From positions 8,388,889-8,452,888 of the forward strand of contig OX442428.1 of assembly GCA_949361645.1 (NCBI GenBank): a stretch of 64,000 nt of DNA, read 5' to 3'. Positions 43,584 to 56,817 of the stretch are shown in pieces. The stretch comes from Spongilla lacustris (Eukaryota; Porifera; Demospongiae; Spongillida; Spongillidae). Both the position numbers and the translations under genes were made by a program. The notes under the pieces are model-generated. The model was given only the letters and a program-made list of their open reading frames with translations, had not been told where the DNA came from and searched no databases. The stretch's first letter is position 1. The number at the start of each line of letters is the position of its first letter.

Positions 43584-46500
43584 TTTAAACTCTATCTTCC
43601 AGGCCGAACTGAGTGTCATTGTTCTTGGGAATATGGCATGAGGGCTCACAGGCTCCGTTGATTTTGGGGAAGTGGGGTAAGCCTTGCCACCATCTTAGCG
43701 TGGGATCTGTTGCATCATTGGTAGGCATTGCCGCCCTTGACCGAGACTTCCCCTAGCTGTGTGTGTGTTTGGGGCTCCTGCTTTTGACCTGCAGGATGCC
43801 AACCTGTGTCTTAACCTGGGTCACGTCCTTAATCGCTAATTTCTTAATTGTGTTGGCTCCCCTTGATCATGACTCTTTTGGGAATCTAATATCTATCCCT
43901 ATAAATTCCATAACAGTAATCTAACTTTGAATTTTATTCTTATCAATTTGTATCTATTTATTGTGCCTGTTGCATCATTGGTAGGCATTGCCGCCCTTGA
44001 CCGAGATGGTGTTCTGAATGTGTGTGCATGTACTGTTTATTAATAGTTATGTTCATGTAGAGCTATGCACAAGTGTGTATGGTTCCTATGCATTCAAAGA
44101 GCAGCATTAATCCCCGTGGCAGCCAGCCTAAACTGATCGTACTCCACAGACATTTGTCCGCAATGTCCATATGCCTCAATGAGCCAGGAGACTTACAAGC
44201 AATTGATCTGTGTTCTCCGTGCCAATGGTTGGCAAAGCTGTCCTAAGTATAAAGCATTTTCAGGTGTCCCATTTTTTGACATTTAATGCTGCACTACAAT
44301 TAGTATGGTACCGTACACATTTGTCGTACTAAATCACCATATCTATGCATCAAGATGTTGCAGATTCATGACACCTGTTTCTATTTATTTATTGTATCTT
44401 CACCCTATAGTGTACAATTGACCTTAATCACTTATCCCCAAGCACCCCGTATATTTAAATTCCTGTCTTCACCCATCCTATCTCTTTTAAACTCTCTCTA
44501 TCTTCCGGGCCCAACTGAGTGTCATTGTTCTTGGGAATCTGGCATGAGGGCTCACAGGCTCCGTTGATTTTGGGGAAGTGGGGTAAGCCTTGCCACCGCC
44601 AGTTAGCGTGGGATCTGTTGCATCATTGGTAGGCATTGCCACCCTTGACCGAGACTTCCCCTAGCTGTGTGTGTGTTTGGGGCTCCTGCTTTTGACCTCC
44701 AGGATGCCAACCTGTGTCTTAACCTGGGTCACGTCCTTAATGCCTAAGATGAGGCGATTGCTGTAAGGCATAGACAGCATCGCTAATTCCTTAATTATGT
44801 TGTCTTCCCTTGATCATGACTCCTTGGGGAATCTAATATCTGTCCCTATAAATCCATAACAGTACCCTAACTTTGAATTTTATTCTTATCAATTTGTATG
44901 TATTTATTGCGTCTGTTGCATCATTGTAGGCATTGCTACCCTTGACCGAGATGGTGTGCTGAATGTGTGTGCATGTACTGTTTATTAATAGTTATGTACA
45001 TGTAGAGCTATGCACAAGTGTGTATGGTTCCTATGCATTCAAAGAGCAGCATTACATGTAGCTTAGATCCCCATGGCAGCCAGCCTAAACTGATCGTACT
45101 CCACAGACATTTGTCCGCAATGTCCATCTGCCTCAATGAGCCAGGAGACTTACAAGCAATTGATCTGTGTTCTCCGTGCGAATGGTTGGCAAAGCTGTCC
45201 TAAGTATAAAGCATTTTCAGGTGTCCCATTTTTTGACATTTAATGCTGCGCTACAATTAGTATGGTACCGTACACATTTGTTGTACTAAATCACCATATC
45301 TATGCATCAAGATGTTGCAGATTCATGACACCTGTTTCTATTTATTTATTGTATCTTCACCTTATAGTGTACAATTGACCTTAATCACTTATCCCCAAGC
45401 ACCCCGTATATTTAAATTCCTGTCTTCACCCATCCTATCTCTTTTAAACTCTTTCTATCTTCCGGGCCCAACTGAGTGTCATTGTTCTTGGGAATCTGGC
45501 ATGAGGGCTCACAGGCTCCGTTGATTTTGGGGAAGTGGGGTAAGCCTTGCCACCGCCAGTTAGCGTGGGATCTGTTGCATCATTGGTAGGCATTGCCACC
45601 CTTGACCGAGACTTCCCCTAGCTGTGTGTGTGTTTGGGGCTCCTGCTTTTGACCTCCAGGATGCCAACCTGTGTCTTAACCTGGGTCACGTCCTTAATGC
45701 CTAAGATGAGGCGATTGCTGTAAGGCATAGACAGCATCGCTATCTCCTTAATTATGTTGGCTTCCCTTGATCATGACTCCTTGGGGAATCTAATATCTGT
45801 CCCTATAAATCCATAACAGTAATCTAACTTTGAATTTTATTCTTATCAATTTGTAAGTATTTATTGCGTCTGTTGCATCATTGTAGGCATTGCTACCCTT
45901 GACCGAGATGGTGTGCTGAATGTGTGTGCATGTACTGTTTATTAATAGTTATGTTCATGTAGAGCTATGCACAAGTGTGTATGGTTCCTATGCATTCAAA
46001 GAGCAGCATTACATGTAGCTTAGATCCCCATGGCAGCCAGCCTAAACTGATCGTACTCCACAGACATTTGTCCGCAATGTCCATCTGCCTCAATGAGCCA
46101 GGAGACTTACAAGCAATTGATCTGTGTTCTCCGTGCGAATGGTTGGCAAAGCTGTCCTAAGTCTAAAGCATTTTCAGGTGTCCCATTTTTTGACATTTAA
46201 TGCTGCGCTACAATTTGTATGGTACTGTACACATTTGTCGTACTAAATCACCATATCTATGCATCAAGATGTTGCAGATTCATGCCACCTGTTTCTATTT
46301 ATTTATTGTATCTTCACCCTATAGTGTACAATTGACCTTAATCACTTATCCCCAAGCACCCCGTATATTTAAATTCCTGTCTTCACCCATCCTATCTCTT
46401 TTAAACTCTCTCTATCTTCCGGGCCCAACTGAGTGTCATTGTTCTTGGGAATCTGGCATGAGGGCTCACAGGCTCCGTTGATTTTGGGGAAGTGGGGTAA

Positions 46501-49500
46501 GCCTTGCCACCGCCAGTTAGCGTGGGATCTGTTGCATCATTGGTAGGCATTGCCACCCTTGACCGAGACTTCCCCTAGCTGTGTGTGTGTTTGGGGCTCC
46601 TGCTTTTGACCTCCAGGATGCCAACCTGTGTCTTAACCTGGGTCACGTCCTTAATGCCTAAGATGAGGCGATTGCTGTAAGGCATAGACAGCATCGCTAA
46701 TTCCTTAATTGTGTTGGCTTCCCTTGATCATGACTCTTTTTGGGAATCTATTATCTATCCCGATAAATCCCATAACAGTAATCTAACTTTGAAATTTATT
46801 CTTATCAATTTGTATCTATTTATTGCGTCTGTTGCATCATTGGTAAGCAGTGCCGCCCTTGACCGAGATGGTGTGCTGAATGTGTGTGCATGTTCTGTTT
46901 ATTAATAGTTATGTTCATGTAGAGCTATGCACAAGTGTGTATGGTTCCTATGCATTCAAAGAGCAGCATTACATGTAGCTTAATCCCCGTGGCAGCCAGC
47001 CTAAACTGATCGTACTCCACAGACATTTGTCCGCAATGTCCATCTGCCTCAATGAGCCAGGAGACTTACAAGCAATTGATCTGTGTTCTCCGTGCGAATG
47101 GTTGGGAAAGCTGTCCTAAGTATAAAGCATTTTCAGGTGTCCCATTTTTTGACATTTAATGCTGCGCTACAATTAGTATGGTACCGTACACATTTGTTGT
47201 ACTAAATCACCATATCTATGCATCAAGATGTTGCAGATTCATGACACCTGTTTCTATTTATTTATTGTATCTTCACCTTATAGTGTACAATTGACCTTAA
47301 TCACTTATCCCCAAGCACCCCGTATATTTAAATTCCTGTCTTCACCCATCCTATCTCTTTTAAACTCTTTCTATCTTCCGGGCCCAACTGAGTGTCATTG
47401 TTCTTGGGAATCTGGCATGAGGGCTCACAGGCTCCGTTGATTTTGGGGAAGTGGGGTAAGCCTTGCCACCGCCAGTTAGCGTGGGATCTGTTGCATCATT
47501 GGTAGGCATTGCCACCCTTGACCGAGACTTCCCCTAGCTGTGTGTGTGTTTGGGGCTCCTGCTTTTGACCTCCAGGATGCCAACCTGTGTCTTAACCTGG
47601 GTCACGTCCTTAATGCCTAAGATGAGGCGATTGCTGTAAGGCATAGACAGCATCGCTAATTCCTTAATTATGTTGGCTTCCCTTGATCATGACTCCTTGG
47701 GGAATCTAATATCTGTCCCTATAAATCCATAACAGTAATTTAACTTTGAATTTTATTCTTATCAATTTGTAAGTATTTATTGCGTCTGTTGCATCATTGT
47801 AGGCATTGCTACCCTTGACCGAGATGGTGTGCTGAATGTGTGTGCATGTACTGTTTATTAATAGTTATGTACATGTAGAGCTATGCACAAGTGTGTATGG
47901 TTCCTATGCATTCAAAGAGCAGCATTACATGTAGCTTAGATCCCCATGGCAGCCAGCCTAAACTGATCGTACTCCACAGACATTTGTCCGCAATGTCCAT
48001 CTGCCTCAATGAGCCAGGAGACTTACAAGCAATTGATCTGTGTTCTCCGTGCGAATGGTTGGCAAAGCTGTCCTAAGTCTAAAGCATTTTCAGGTGTCCC
48101 ATTTTTTGACATTTAATGCTGCGCTACAATTAGTATGGTACTGTACACATTTGTCGTACTAAATCACCATATCTATGCATCAAGATGTTGCAGATTCATG
48201 CCACCTGTTTCTATTTATTTATTGTATCTTCACCCTATAGTGTACAATTGACCTTAATCACTTATCCCCAAGCACCCCGTATATTTAAATTCCTGTCTTC
48301 ACCCATCCTATCTCTTTTAAACTCTCTCTATCTTCCGGGCCCAACTGAGTGTCATTGTTCTTGGGAATCTGGCATGAGGGCTCACAGGCTCCGTTGATTT
48401 TGTGGAAGTGGGGTAAGCCTTGCCACCGCCAGTTAGCGTGGGATCTGTTGCATCATTGGTAGGCATTGCCACCCTTGACCGAGACTTCCCCTAGCTGTGT
48501 GTGTGTTTGGGGCTCCTGCTTTTGACCTCCAGGATGCCAACCTGTGTCTTAACCTGGGTCACGTCCTTAATGCCTAAGATGAGGCGATTGCTGTAAGGCA
48601 TAGACAGCATCGCTAATTCCTTAATTATGTTGGCTTCCCTTGATCATGACTCCTTGGGGAATCTAATATCTGTCCCTATAAATCCATAACAGTAATCTAA
48701 CTTTTCTTATCAATTTGTATGTATTGATTGCGTCTGTTGCATCATTGGTAAGCAGTGCCGCCCTTGACCGAGATGGTGTGCTGAATGTGTGTGCATGTAC
48801 TGTTTATTAATAGTTATGTTCATGTAGAGCTATGCACAAGTGTGTATGGTTCCTATGCATTCAAAGAGCAGCATTACATGTAGCTTAATCCCCGTGGCAG
48901 CCAGCCTAAACTGATCGTACTCCACAGACATTTGTCCGCAATGTCCATCTGCCTCAATGAGCCAGGAGACTTACAAGCAATTGATCTGTGTTCTCCGTGC
49001 GAATGGTTGGCAAAGCTGTCCTAAGTATAAAGCATTTTCAGGTGTCCCATTTTTTGACATTTAATGCTGCGCTACAATTAGTATGGTACCGTACACATAT
49101 GTCGTACTAAATCACCATATCTATGCATCAAGATGTTGCAGATTCATGCCACCTGTTTCTATTTATTTATTGTATCTTCACCCTATAGTGTACAATTGAC
49201 CTTAATCACTTATCCCCAAGCACCCTGTATATTTAAATTCCTGTCTTCACCCATCCTATCTCTTTTAAACTCTCTCTATCTTCCGGGCCCAACTGAGTGT
49301 CATTGTTCTTGGGAATCTGGCATGAGGGCTCACAGGCTCCGTTGATTTTGGGGAAGTGGGGTAAGCCTTGCCACCGCCAGTTAGTGTGGGATCTGTTGCA
49401 TCATTGGTAGGCATTGCCACCCTTGACCGAGACTTCCCCTAGCTGTGTGTGTGTTTGGGGCTCCTGCTTTTGACCTCCAGGATGCCAACCTGTGTCTTAA

Positions 49501-50289
49501 CCTGGGTCACGTCCTTAATGCCTAAGATGAGGCGATTGCTGTAAGGCATAGACAGCATCGCTAATTCCTTAATTATGTTGGCTTCCCTTGATCATGACTC
49601 TTTTTGGGAATCTATTATCTATCCCTATAAATCCCATAACAGTAATCTAACTTTGAATTTTATTCTTATCAATTTGTATGTATTTATTGCGTCTGTTGCA
49701 TCATTGGTAAGCAGTGCTGCCCTTGATCGAGATGGTGTGCTGAATGTGTGTGCATGTACTGTTTATTAATAGTTATGTTCATGTAGAGCTATGCACAAGT
49801 GTGTATGGTTCAAAGAGCAGCATTACATGTAGCTTAATCCCCGTGGCAGCCAGCCTAAACTGATCGTACTCCACAGACATTTGTCCGCAATGTCCATCTG
49901 CCTCAATGAGCCAGGAGACTTACAAGCAATTGATCTGTGTTCTCCGTGTGAATGGTTGGCAAAGCTGTCCTAAGTATGAAGCATTTTCAGGTGTCCCATT
50001 TTTTGACATTTAATGCTGCGCTACAATTAGTATGGTACCCTACACATTTGTCGTACTAAATCACCATATCTATGCATCGAGATGTTGCAGATACATGACA
50101 CCTGTTTCTATTTATTTATTGTATCGTCACCCTGTAGTGTACAATTCATCTTTATCACTTATCCCCAAGCACCCCGTATTTAAATTCATGTCTTCACCCA
50201 TCCTATCTCTTTTAAACTCTCTCTATCTGCCGGGCCCAACTGAGTGTCGTTGTTCTTGGGAATCTGGCATGAGGGCTCACAGGCTCCGG
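43584..50289 (+). repeat. 957 bp satellite array, about seven units
   Basis: The landmark atgttgcag falls at 44355, 45312, 46269, 47228, 48185, 49133 and 50082, giving spacings of 957, 957, 959, 957, 948 and 949. Units are nearly identical; the first and last are more diverged and partial. Each unit contains a module of about 300 bp that also occurs in both arms of the palindrome at 21917-25540. Small frames of 60-90 residues repeat in each unit (for example MCMVPMHSKSSITCSLDPHG), but they show no domain and are best seen as repeat frames. Confidence 0.95.
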
Positions 50290-52190
50290 GCTTTGTTGGT
50301 ATGTTATTGGGTAGAACTATATGTGTACCTCAACTTAAAGTACAATGCCATATTCCACTGTTCTGTGTCGAGTGAAGATAGGGGTACTGATGTACTACCC
50401 CGCATGTGATTCCCCTCGGGGTTTCATTGAAGCCGACATGGGATTGGTTGGTTTGTTATGGTGTAGACTACATGTACATAAGCCAATAACTGAACAAAAA
50501 ACAGTGCCATATACCTGTTCTGTGTCGGGTGAAGATAGGGCTACTGAGGTACTACCACGCATGTGATTCCCGTTGGCGTTTCATTGAAGCCGACATGGGA
50601 TTGGTTGGTTTGTTATTGTGTAGAACGACATGTTACCCTTAACCAAATAACTTAATGCCATATTCCTGTTTTGGGTCGAGTGAAGATAGGGGTAGTGATA
50701 TTCTGTCTCGCATGTGATTCCCCTGGGGGTTTCGTTGAAGCCAACATGGGCTTGGTTGGAGTGTTATGGGGTAGAACTAACCAAATAACTTAACCAAAGT
50801 GCAATACCATATTCAGGCTTTACCTGTCCTGTGTCGAGTGAAGATAGGGGTACTGATGTACTACCCCGCATGTGATTCCCCTGGGGGTTTCATTGAAGCC
50901 GACATGGGTTTGGTTGGTTTGTTATGGTGTAGATACTACATGTACCTAATCCAATAACCTAACAAAAAACAGTGTCCTGTGTTGGGTGAAGATAGGGCTA
51001 CTGATATACTACCCCGCATGTGATTCTCTTCGAGGTTTCTTTGAGGCCGACGTGGGATTGGTTGGTTTGTTATTGTGTAGAACGACATGTACTTAACCAA
51101 ATAACTTAATGCCATATTCCTGTTTTGGGTCGCGTGAAGATAGGGGTAGTCATATACTATCTCGCATGTGATTCCCCTCGGGGTTTCGTTGAAGCCAACA
51201 TGGGCTTGGTTGGAGTGTTATGGGGTAGAACTAACCAAATAACTTAACCAAAGTGCAATACCATATTCAGGCTTTACCTGTCCTGTGTCGAGTGAAGATA
51301 GGGGTACTGATGTACTACCCCGCATGTGATTCCCCTGGGGGTTTTATTGAAGCCGACATGGGTTTGGTTGGTTTGTTATGGTGTAGATACTACATGTACC
51401 TAATCCAATAACCTAACAAAAAACAGTGTCCTGTGTCGAGTGAAGATAGGGCTACTGATATACTACCCCGCATGTGATTCTCTTCGAAGTTTCTTTGAGG
51501 CCGACGTGGGATTGGTTGGTTTGTTATTGTGTAGAACGACATGTACTTAACCAAATAACTTAATGCCATATTCCTGTTTTGGGTCGCGTGAAGATAGGGG
51601 TAGTCATATACTATCTCGCATGTGATTCCCCTCGGGGTTTCATTGAAGCCGACATGGGTTTGGTTGGTTTGTTATGGTGTAGAACTACATGTACATGTAC
51701 CAAACCAAATAACCAAAAAACAACGCCATATTTCTGTCTTGTGTTGAGTAAAGATAGGGGTAGTGATGTAGTATCCAGCATGTGATTCCCCTCGGGGTTT
51801 CATTGAAGCGAACATGGGCTTGGTTGGTATATTATGGGGTAGAACTACATGTACCTAACAAAATAACTTAACCAAAGTGCAATACCATATTCAGGCTTTA
51901 CTTGTCCTGTGTCGAGAGAAGATAGGGGTACTGATGTACTACCCCGCATGTGATTCCCTTCGGGGTTTCATTGAAGCCGACATGGGTTTGGTTGGTTTGT
52001 TATGGTGTAGAACCACATGTACCTAACCTAATCACTGAAATAAAAATACAATGCCATATTCCTGTCCTGTGTTGAGTTATGATAGGTGTACTGATGTACT
52101 ACCCCGCATGTGATTCCCCTCGGAGTTTCATTGAAGCCGACATGGGCTTAGTTGGTATGTTATTGGATAGAACTATATGTGTACCTCACT
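50290..52190 (+). repeat. satellite of about 150 bp in 454 bp trimers
   Basis: The word cgcatgtgattcc marks each monomer near 50401, 50558, 50709, 50867, 51015, 51163, 51321, 51469, 51617, 51777, 51946 and 52101. Monomers three apart match best (for example 50867 to 51321, 51015 to 51469, 51163 to 51617, all 454 bp), a higher-order repeat. A conserved core is ttcattgaagccgacatggg followed by ttggttggtttgttat. Confidence 0.9.
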
Positions 52191-52298
52191 TTAACCAATT
52201 ATACGCTAAATTTAATTTGCGCACGCGTACATACGTAACGCGGAATTGTTTTCAACAAATAATCATTTTTTGAGGTGTGGTTATGGTAGTTATTGCAG

Positions 52299-52415
52299 CA
52301 GCTGAACGGAGCGACTTTTGTATGGACAACCTTTGTTTTTTGGAATGCTGACTGGATGAACTATTTTCCCTTGCGTATGGATGGGCGCGATCTACTCATG
52401 TTCGAGCGTGCGATG
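52299..52415 (+). CDS. candidate exon, function unknown
   Basis: Between ttattgcag and ATG|gtgaga a 117 nt frame reads QLNGATFVWTTFVFWNADWM and ends RDLLMFERAM. Sequence complexity is high compared with the satellites on both sides. The phase at its end (0) does not match the exon at 55221 (phase 1), so a further exon would be needed to join them. No family recognised. Confidence 0.3.
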
Positions 52416-52734
52416 GTGAGAAACGAATCTGAACGTAACGCTACCTCGTCTCTTAGTATTTGAGGTACGTTGTAAACATATGTGATGTCTTTGTTGGGTA
52501 CAATGACGACTTTCTTCAGTGAATATAGGCTATTTAGAGAGGGGGGAAGGTTGTTGCAAACACAGCCATATATTCTATTTATAGCCTGTCCGCTTGTATC
52601 TTCCTGATCGTTAGCTATTTTAGGTATAAACTTACACATGTATTGTTTGTTTGTTTGGTACTTTTGTGGCATGATAAAAGTATATCTATTTGCTGTACGT
52701 GTCAGCTACATGTATTCTCACTCTCTTCATACAG

Positions 52735-55130
52735 TGGCACCACTATGCACCCACACTATCACCTGCCCACACACTCCTTTTCACACTCCCCTTGTCACCC
52801 ATTTGCCTTGTACACACACCACCCAATGTACGCACTCCATAATGACACACCCTTTCTAGACATCTTTGTCACACCCTTGTACACACCCACTGTTATACAT
52901 CCCTCACAGCATGTATTCCACTTGTTAGCACCCTGTGTGACCTCTGGCACACTACAGCACCTACACATAGTGATGTGAAGGTGTGGAACCCTTGCACACA
53001 CACACTTCATTGACTCATCTATCATGTGCATGCACATCGCTTGTCATATACACCTTTGTACACACCACCCATTGTGTACTCTATCACTCCAACTCCTTGT
53101 CATACTCATACTCCACAGCACACCCACCTGCCAATTGCAATCCCCTTGTGAGGGAGTGTGTAGTGTGTAGTGTGTGGGAATCTGTAGTGTGTGAGGGTGT
53201 GTAGAGGGTGTGTGAGGTAGTGTACAAAGGTATAACGTGTTACAAGTGGTGTGTACAAGGGGTGTGTGTGAGGGAGTGTGTACAAGGTGTAGTGTGTTTG
53301 CATGTGGTGTGTGAAAAGAGGGTGTTTCCGAGGGGTGTGTGAGGGTGTGTGTATAGAGAGGGTGTGTGTAGTGGGTCTGTGAGGGAATGTTTAGTGTGTG
53401 TGAGGATTAGTGAGGGAGCGTGTGTAAAGGTACAGTGTGTTTACAAGTGGTGTGTGTACAATGGGTGTGTGTATAGAGGGTTTTCCAAGGGGTGTGTAAG
53501 GGAGTGTGTAGTGTGTGGGAAGGAGTGTGTAGTGTGTGCGAGGATGTGTATAGAGGGTGTGGTGTGTACAAGGGGTGTGAGAGGTGTGCATAGAGTATAG
53601 TAAAGTGGGTGGTGTGCATTGCACTGTAGAATGGCAAGAGTGTGACAAGGAGATTTATGTGTGTAGATTAGATGCGTGTGATAGGGAGTGTGTGCAGTGG
53701 GTGGATGTGTACAAGGGGTGTGTGGGGTAGGCATGCTGTGCACCCTCTACACAATCCCTCACACACCCCTTGTGTGTACACTCCCTCACACACACACCCT
53801 CTACACATACACCCTCTACACACATTCCCTCACACACACCCCTCAGAAACACCCTCGCACACACCGCTTGTATACACACCACTTGTAAAAACACCACACC
53901 TTACACACTCCCTCACCCTCTCAATACACACTCCCTCTCACACACACCACTTGTAAACACACCACACCTTTGTACACACTCCCTCACACAACCCTTGGAA
54001 ACACCCTCTCTACACACCACTTGGAAACACACTACACCTTTGTACATACTCCCTCTTTTCACACACCTCACACACTACACACTCCCTCACACACACACTA
54101 CACCCCTCACACACACCTTGTACACACACCCCTTGTACACACACCACTTGTAAACATAGTACACCTTTGTACACACTCCCTGACACATGTACCCTCTCTA
54201 TACACACTCCCTCACACACCCTCAGAAACACCCTCTCTACACACTCCTTGTGCATACGTATACTCCCTCACACAACCTTGTACACACCATCCATTGCACT
54301 CTTTATCAATCCAACTCCTTGTCATACTCACACTCCACTGCACACCCACCTGCCAATAGCAATCCGGTCACTGCATGTACACATCCACCCACTGCACACA
54401 CTCCCTTATCACACACATCTAATCTACACATAAATCTTCTTGTCACACTCTTGCCATTCTACACAGTGCAATGCACAGCACCCACTTTACTATACTCCTC
54501 ACACACGTACCCTCTTCACACACCTCTTGTAAACACACTACACCTTGTACACACTCCCTCACCCCTCACATACTCCTTGTACACACACTCCCTCACACAC
54601 ACCCCTTGTACACACACTCCCTCACACACCCCTTGTACACACACTCCCTCACACACACCCCTTGTACACACACTCCCTCACACACACCCCTTGTACACAC
54701 ACTCCCTCACACACACCCCTTGTACACACACTCTCTCACACACCCCTTGTACACACTCCCTCAACACACCCCTTGTACACACACTCCCTCACACACCCCT
54801 TGTACACACACTCCCTCACACACACCCCTTGTTCACACACTCCCTCACACACCCCTTGTACACACACTCCCTCACACACACCCCTTGTACACACACTCCC
54901 TCACATACCCCTTGTACACACACTCCTACACACACACCCCTTGTACACACACTCCCTCGCACACACCACTTGTAAACACACTACACCTTGTAGTGTACAC
55001 ACTCCCTTACACACACCCCTTGTACACCCTCTACACACATCCCTTGTACATATCCACACCCTCTCTATATATACCCCTTGTTCATACCACCTTTGTACAC
55101 ACAATCCCTCACACACATACTGAGTGCACA
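52735..55130. repeat. CA-rich minisatellite block with inverted middle section
   Basis: Units of about 26-30 bp built from cacaccccttgtacacacac and tccctca fill 53740-55130 and, more loosely, 52735-53130. The segment 53148-53730 has the reverse-complement composition (gtgtgtgagggagtgtgta). A more complex stretch at 53586-53717 matches 54377-54497 in inverted order. cactccaactccttgtcata occurs directly at about 53083 and, with one change, at 54299. Long H-, T- and P-rich frames on both strands are shadows. Confidence 0.9.
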
Positions 55131-55220
55131 TAGCATTTTTTTTTTAGTTGACAATTAGCCTTAACCTTTCATGTCAGATAAACACATAGTCATGTGCTAC
55201 TCATATACACTACATTGCAG

Positions 55221-55453
55221 AGGCTGCCATTGTGTGTCCTTTCTGCAGATCAACACGTTCATCAAGCTCATCAGGCTCGATACAAAAGCTCTCCAGGACA
55301 TCGTCATCCTTATCTAAAAGTTTCCAAGACCTCTTCACGGTCCATCCTGCGCGAGCGCTTTGTCATTCTCTATCAAATTATATTATCATTGGAATGTTAT
55401 TCATTGCATTCGTTGTTTACTTTGTCCACAGTTTAGCAAGAAACCCACAATAG
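55221..55453 (+). CDS. terminal exon coding a tail-anchored or single-pass membrane protein C-terminus
   Basis: After tacattgcag the phase-1 frame reads AAIVCPFCRSTRSSSSSGSI, a serine-rich basic stretch, then a hydrophobic segment (IIIGMLFIAFVVYFV, about residues 53-67) and HSLARNPQ, stop at 55451-55453. A CPFC pair could be part of a metal site. The position of the membrane segment eight residues from the end suggests a tail anchor with its C-terminus in the lumen or outside. A polyA signal follows 19 nt after the stop. Upstream exons were not securely found; the CA-rich block may be intron. Family unknown. Confidence 0.6.
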
Positions 55454-55471
55454 CAAGCCCACACGTTCGAC

Positions 55472-55477
55472 AATAAA
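55472..55477 (+). terminator. polyA signal aataaa
   Basis: A canonical hexamer 19 nt after the stop of the terminal exon at 55221-55453. Confidence 0.6.
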
Positions 55478-55576
55478 ATGAACAGTATAGGGACTGGTGA
55501 ATACCGCTTTGCAAGTTTCAGAACCGAACGAACCACCGACTGTGGACGGCGCTTCTTGTACCGTAGTGTATACAGC

Positions 55577-55640
55577 TGGACTCAAATTTGAGTCTACCGC
55601 ATTTTACGCGTAATAATTTATGGACTCAAATTTGAGTCTT
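55577..55640. repeat. two copies of palindromic ggactcaaatttgagtct
   Basis: The self-complementary core actcaaatttgagt occurs twice about 43 bp apart (55579 and 55623), each followed by a related ccgc word. It lies just outside the Ngaro-type element. Confidence 0.7.
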
Positions 55641-55656
55641 CCGCGTATAATCGGTT

Positions 55657-56025
55657 AACTATCTCTTGCAGTTGGTTTTAGCCTAAGAGGCACAACTATA
55701 AATTAGCTACAGCCCCAACCCAGCGAGCGCCGTGGTTATTTTTGACTGACTGCCACAACAGGGGGCCAGGCAGGAGTATCCCACGGGTGAATAGGGTGGC
55801 ACCCTACCCCAAGGCTATACAGGTCCAGTGTGACGCTTGTCACAAGCTGGAACCTGTGTCCCAGAACTGGACGCTTGTCCAGACTGGGCTAGCCATATGC
55901 AAGGGGATCCTGGGCTAAACAGGTCCAGCGTGATGCAGGCCACGAGCTGGAACCTGTATCCCAGATCTGGACGCTGGTCCAGATTGGGCTAGCCAGATTT
56001 AAGGGAAAGCCCGTAGGGCTCCGCC
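55657..56025 (-). repeat. split direct repeat B2
   Basis: 369 bp copy of 56325-56693. It forms the 3' end of the element and contains an internal near-duplication (caggtccag...gctggaacctgtatcccag twice). Confidence 0.92.
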
Positions 56026-56098
56026 TGCCGACCACATAATATCAAAAGACAAGCCAATGCACTGTACAAATAGGATACACAGGGTGTGGAAGGGTGGG

Positions 56099-56324
56099 AA
56101 AGCACTCTCCTTCCCAATGCCAAATGTGTGCAATATGGCACTAGGAAGGAGGGCTTAAATAGTAGCTGCCCAGAATCTAACCAATCAGTTTGAAGGCCTC
56201 CCTGAACAAAGGCTTTTAGAGCTAGAATGCGCGAGCCCCAACGCAGAAGGGCCCCCCAGATAAGGCTGCCCACAAAACCAACTGTCATGCCGTTAAACAC
56301 TGTTTACTCTTAAACAGAACCTTA
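56099..56324 (-). repeat. split direct repeat A2
   Basis: 226 bp copy of 60606-60831, abutting B1 with the shared junction word ctta. Confidence 0.92.
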
Positions 56325-56693
56325 ACTATCTCTTGCAGTTGGTTTTAGCCTAAGAGGCACAACTATAAATTAGCTACAGCCCCAACCCAGCGAGCGCCGT
56401 GGTTATTTTTGACTGACTGCCACAACAGGGGGCCAGGCAGGAGTATCCCACGGGTGAATAGGGTGGCACCCTACCCCAAGGCTATACAGGTCCAGTGTGA
56501 CGCTTGTCACAAGCTGGAACCTGTGTCCCAGAACTGGACGCTTGTCCAGACTGGGCTAGCCATATGCAAGGGGATCCCGGGCTAAACAGGTCCAGCGTGA
56601 TGCAGGCCACGAGCTGGAACCTGTATCCCAGATCTGGACGCTGGTCCAGATTGGGCTAGCCAGATTTAAGGGAAAGCCCGTAGGGCTCCGCCC
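56325..56693 (-). repeat. split direct repeat B1
   Basis: 369 bp copy of B2 lying between the recombinase gene and A2. Confidence 0.92.
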
Positions 56694-56817
56694 AAGTGTT
56701 AGTACCCCCAAAGTGGCATGACAGACAAAATGTTCTACGTGTAAGGTGGTTAAATTCTGGGCAACTTGCATGGCAAATTACAAAACAATTGTGTGTGAAA
56801 TGCAATAAAGTGTTTGT

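Noticed and set aside
44355..50409. Repeated 60-125 residue frames in the 957 bp satellite considered as a gene family
   Set aside because: They follow the repeat period exactly, have no domain, and vary at stops between units.
54187..55133. Long H/T/P-rich open frames (up to about 260 residues)
   Set aside because: They are translations of a CA-rich minisatellite, are open in several frames, and have no non-repeat content.
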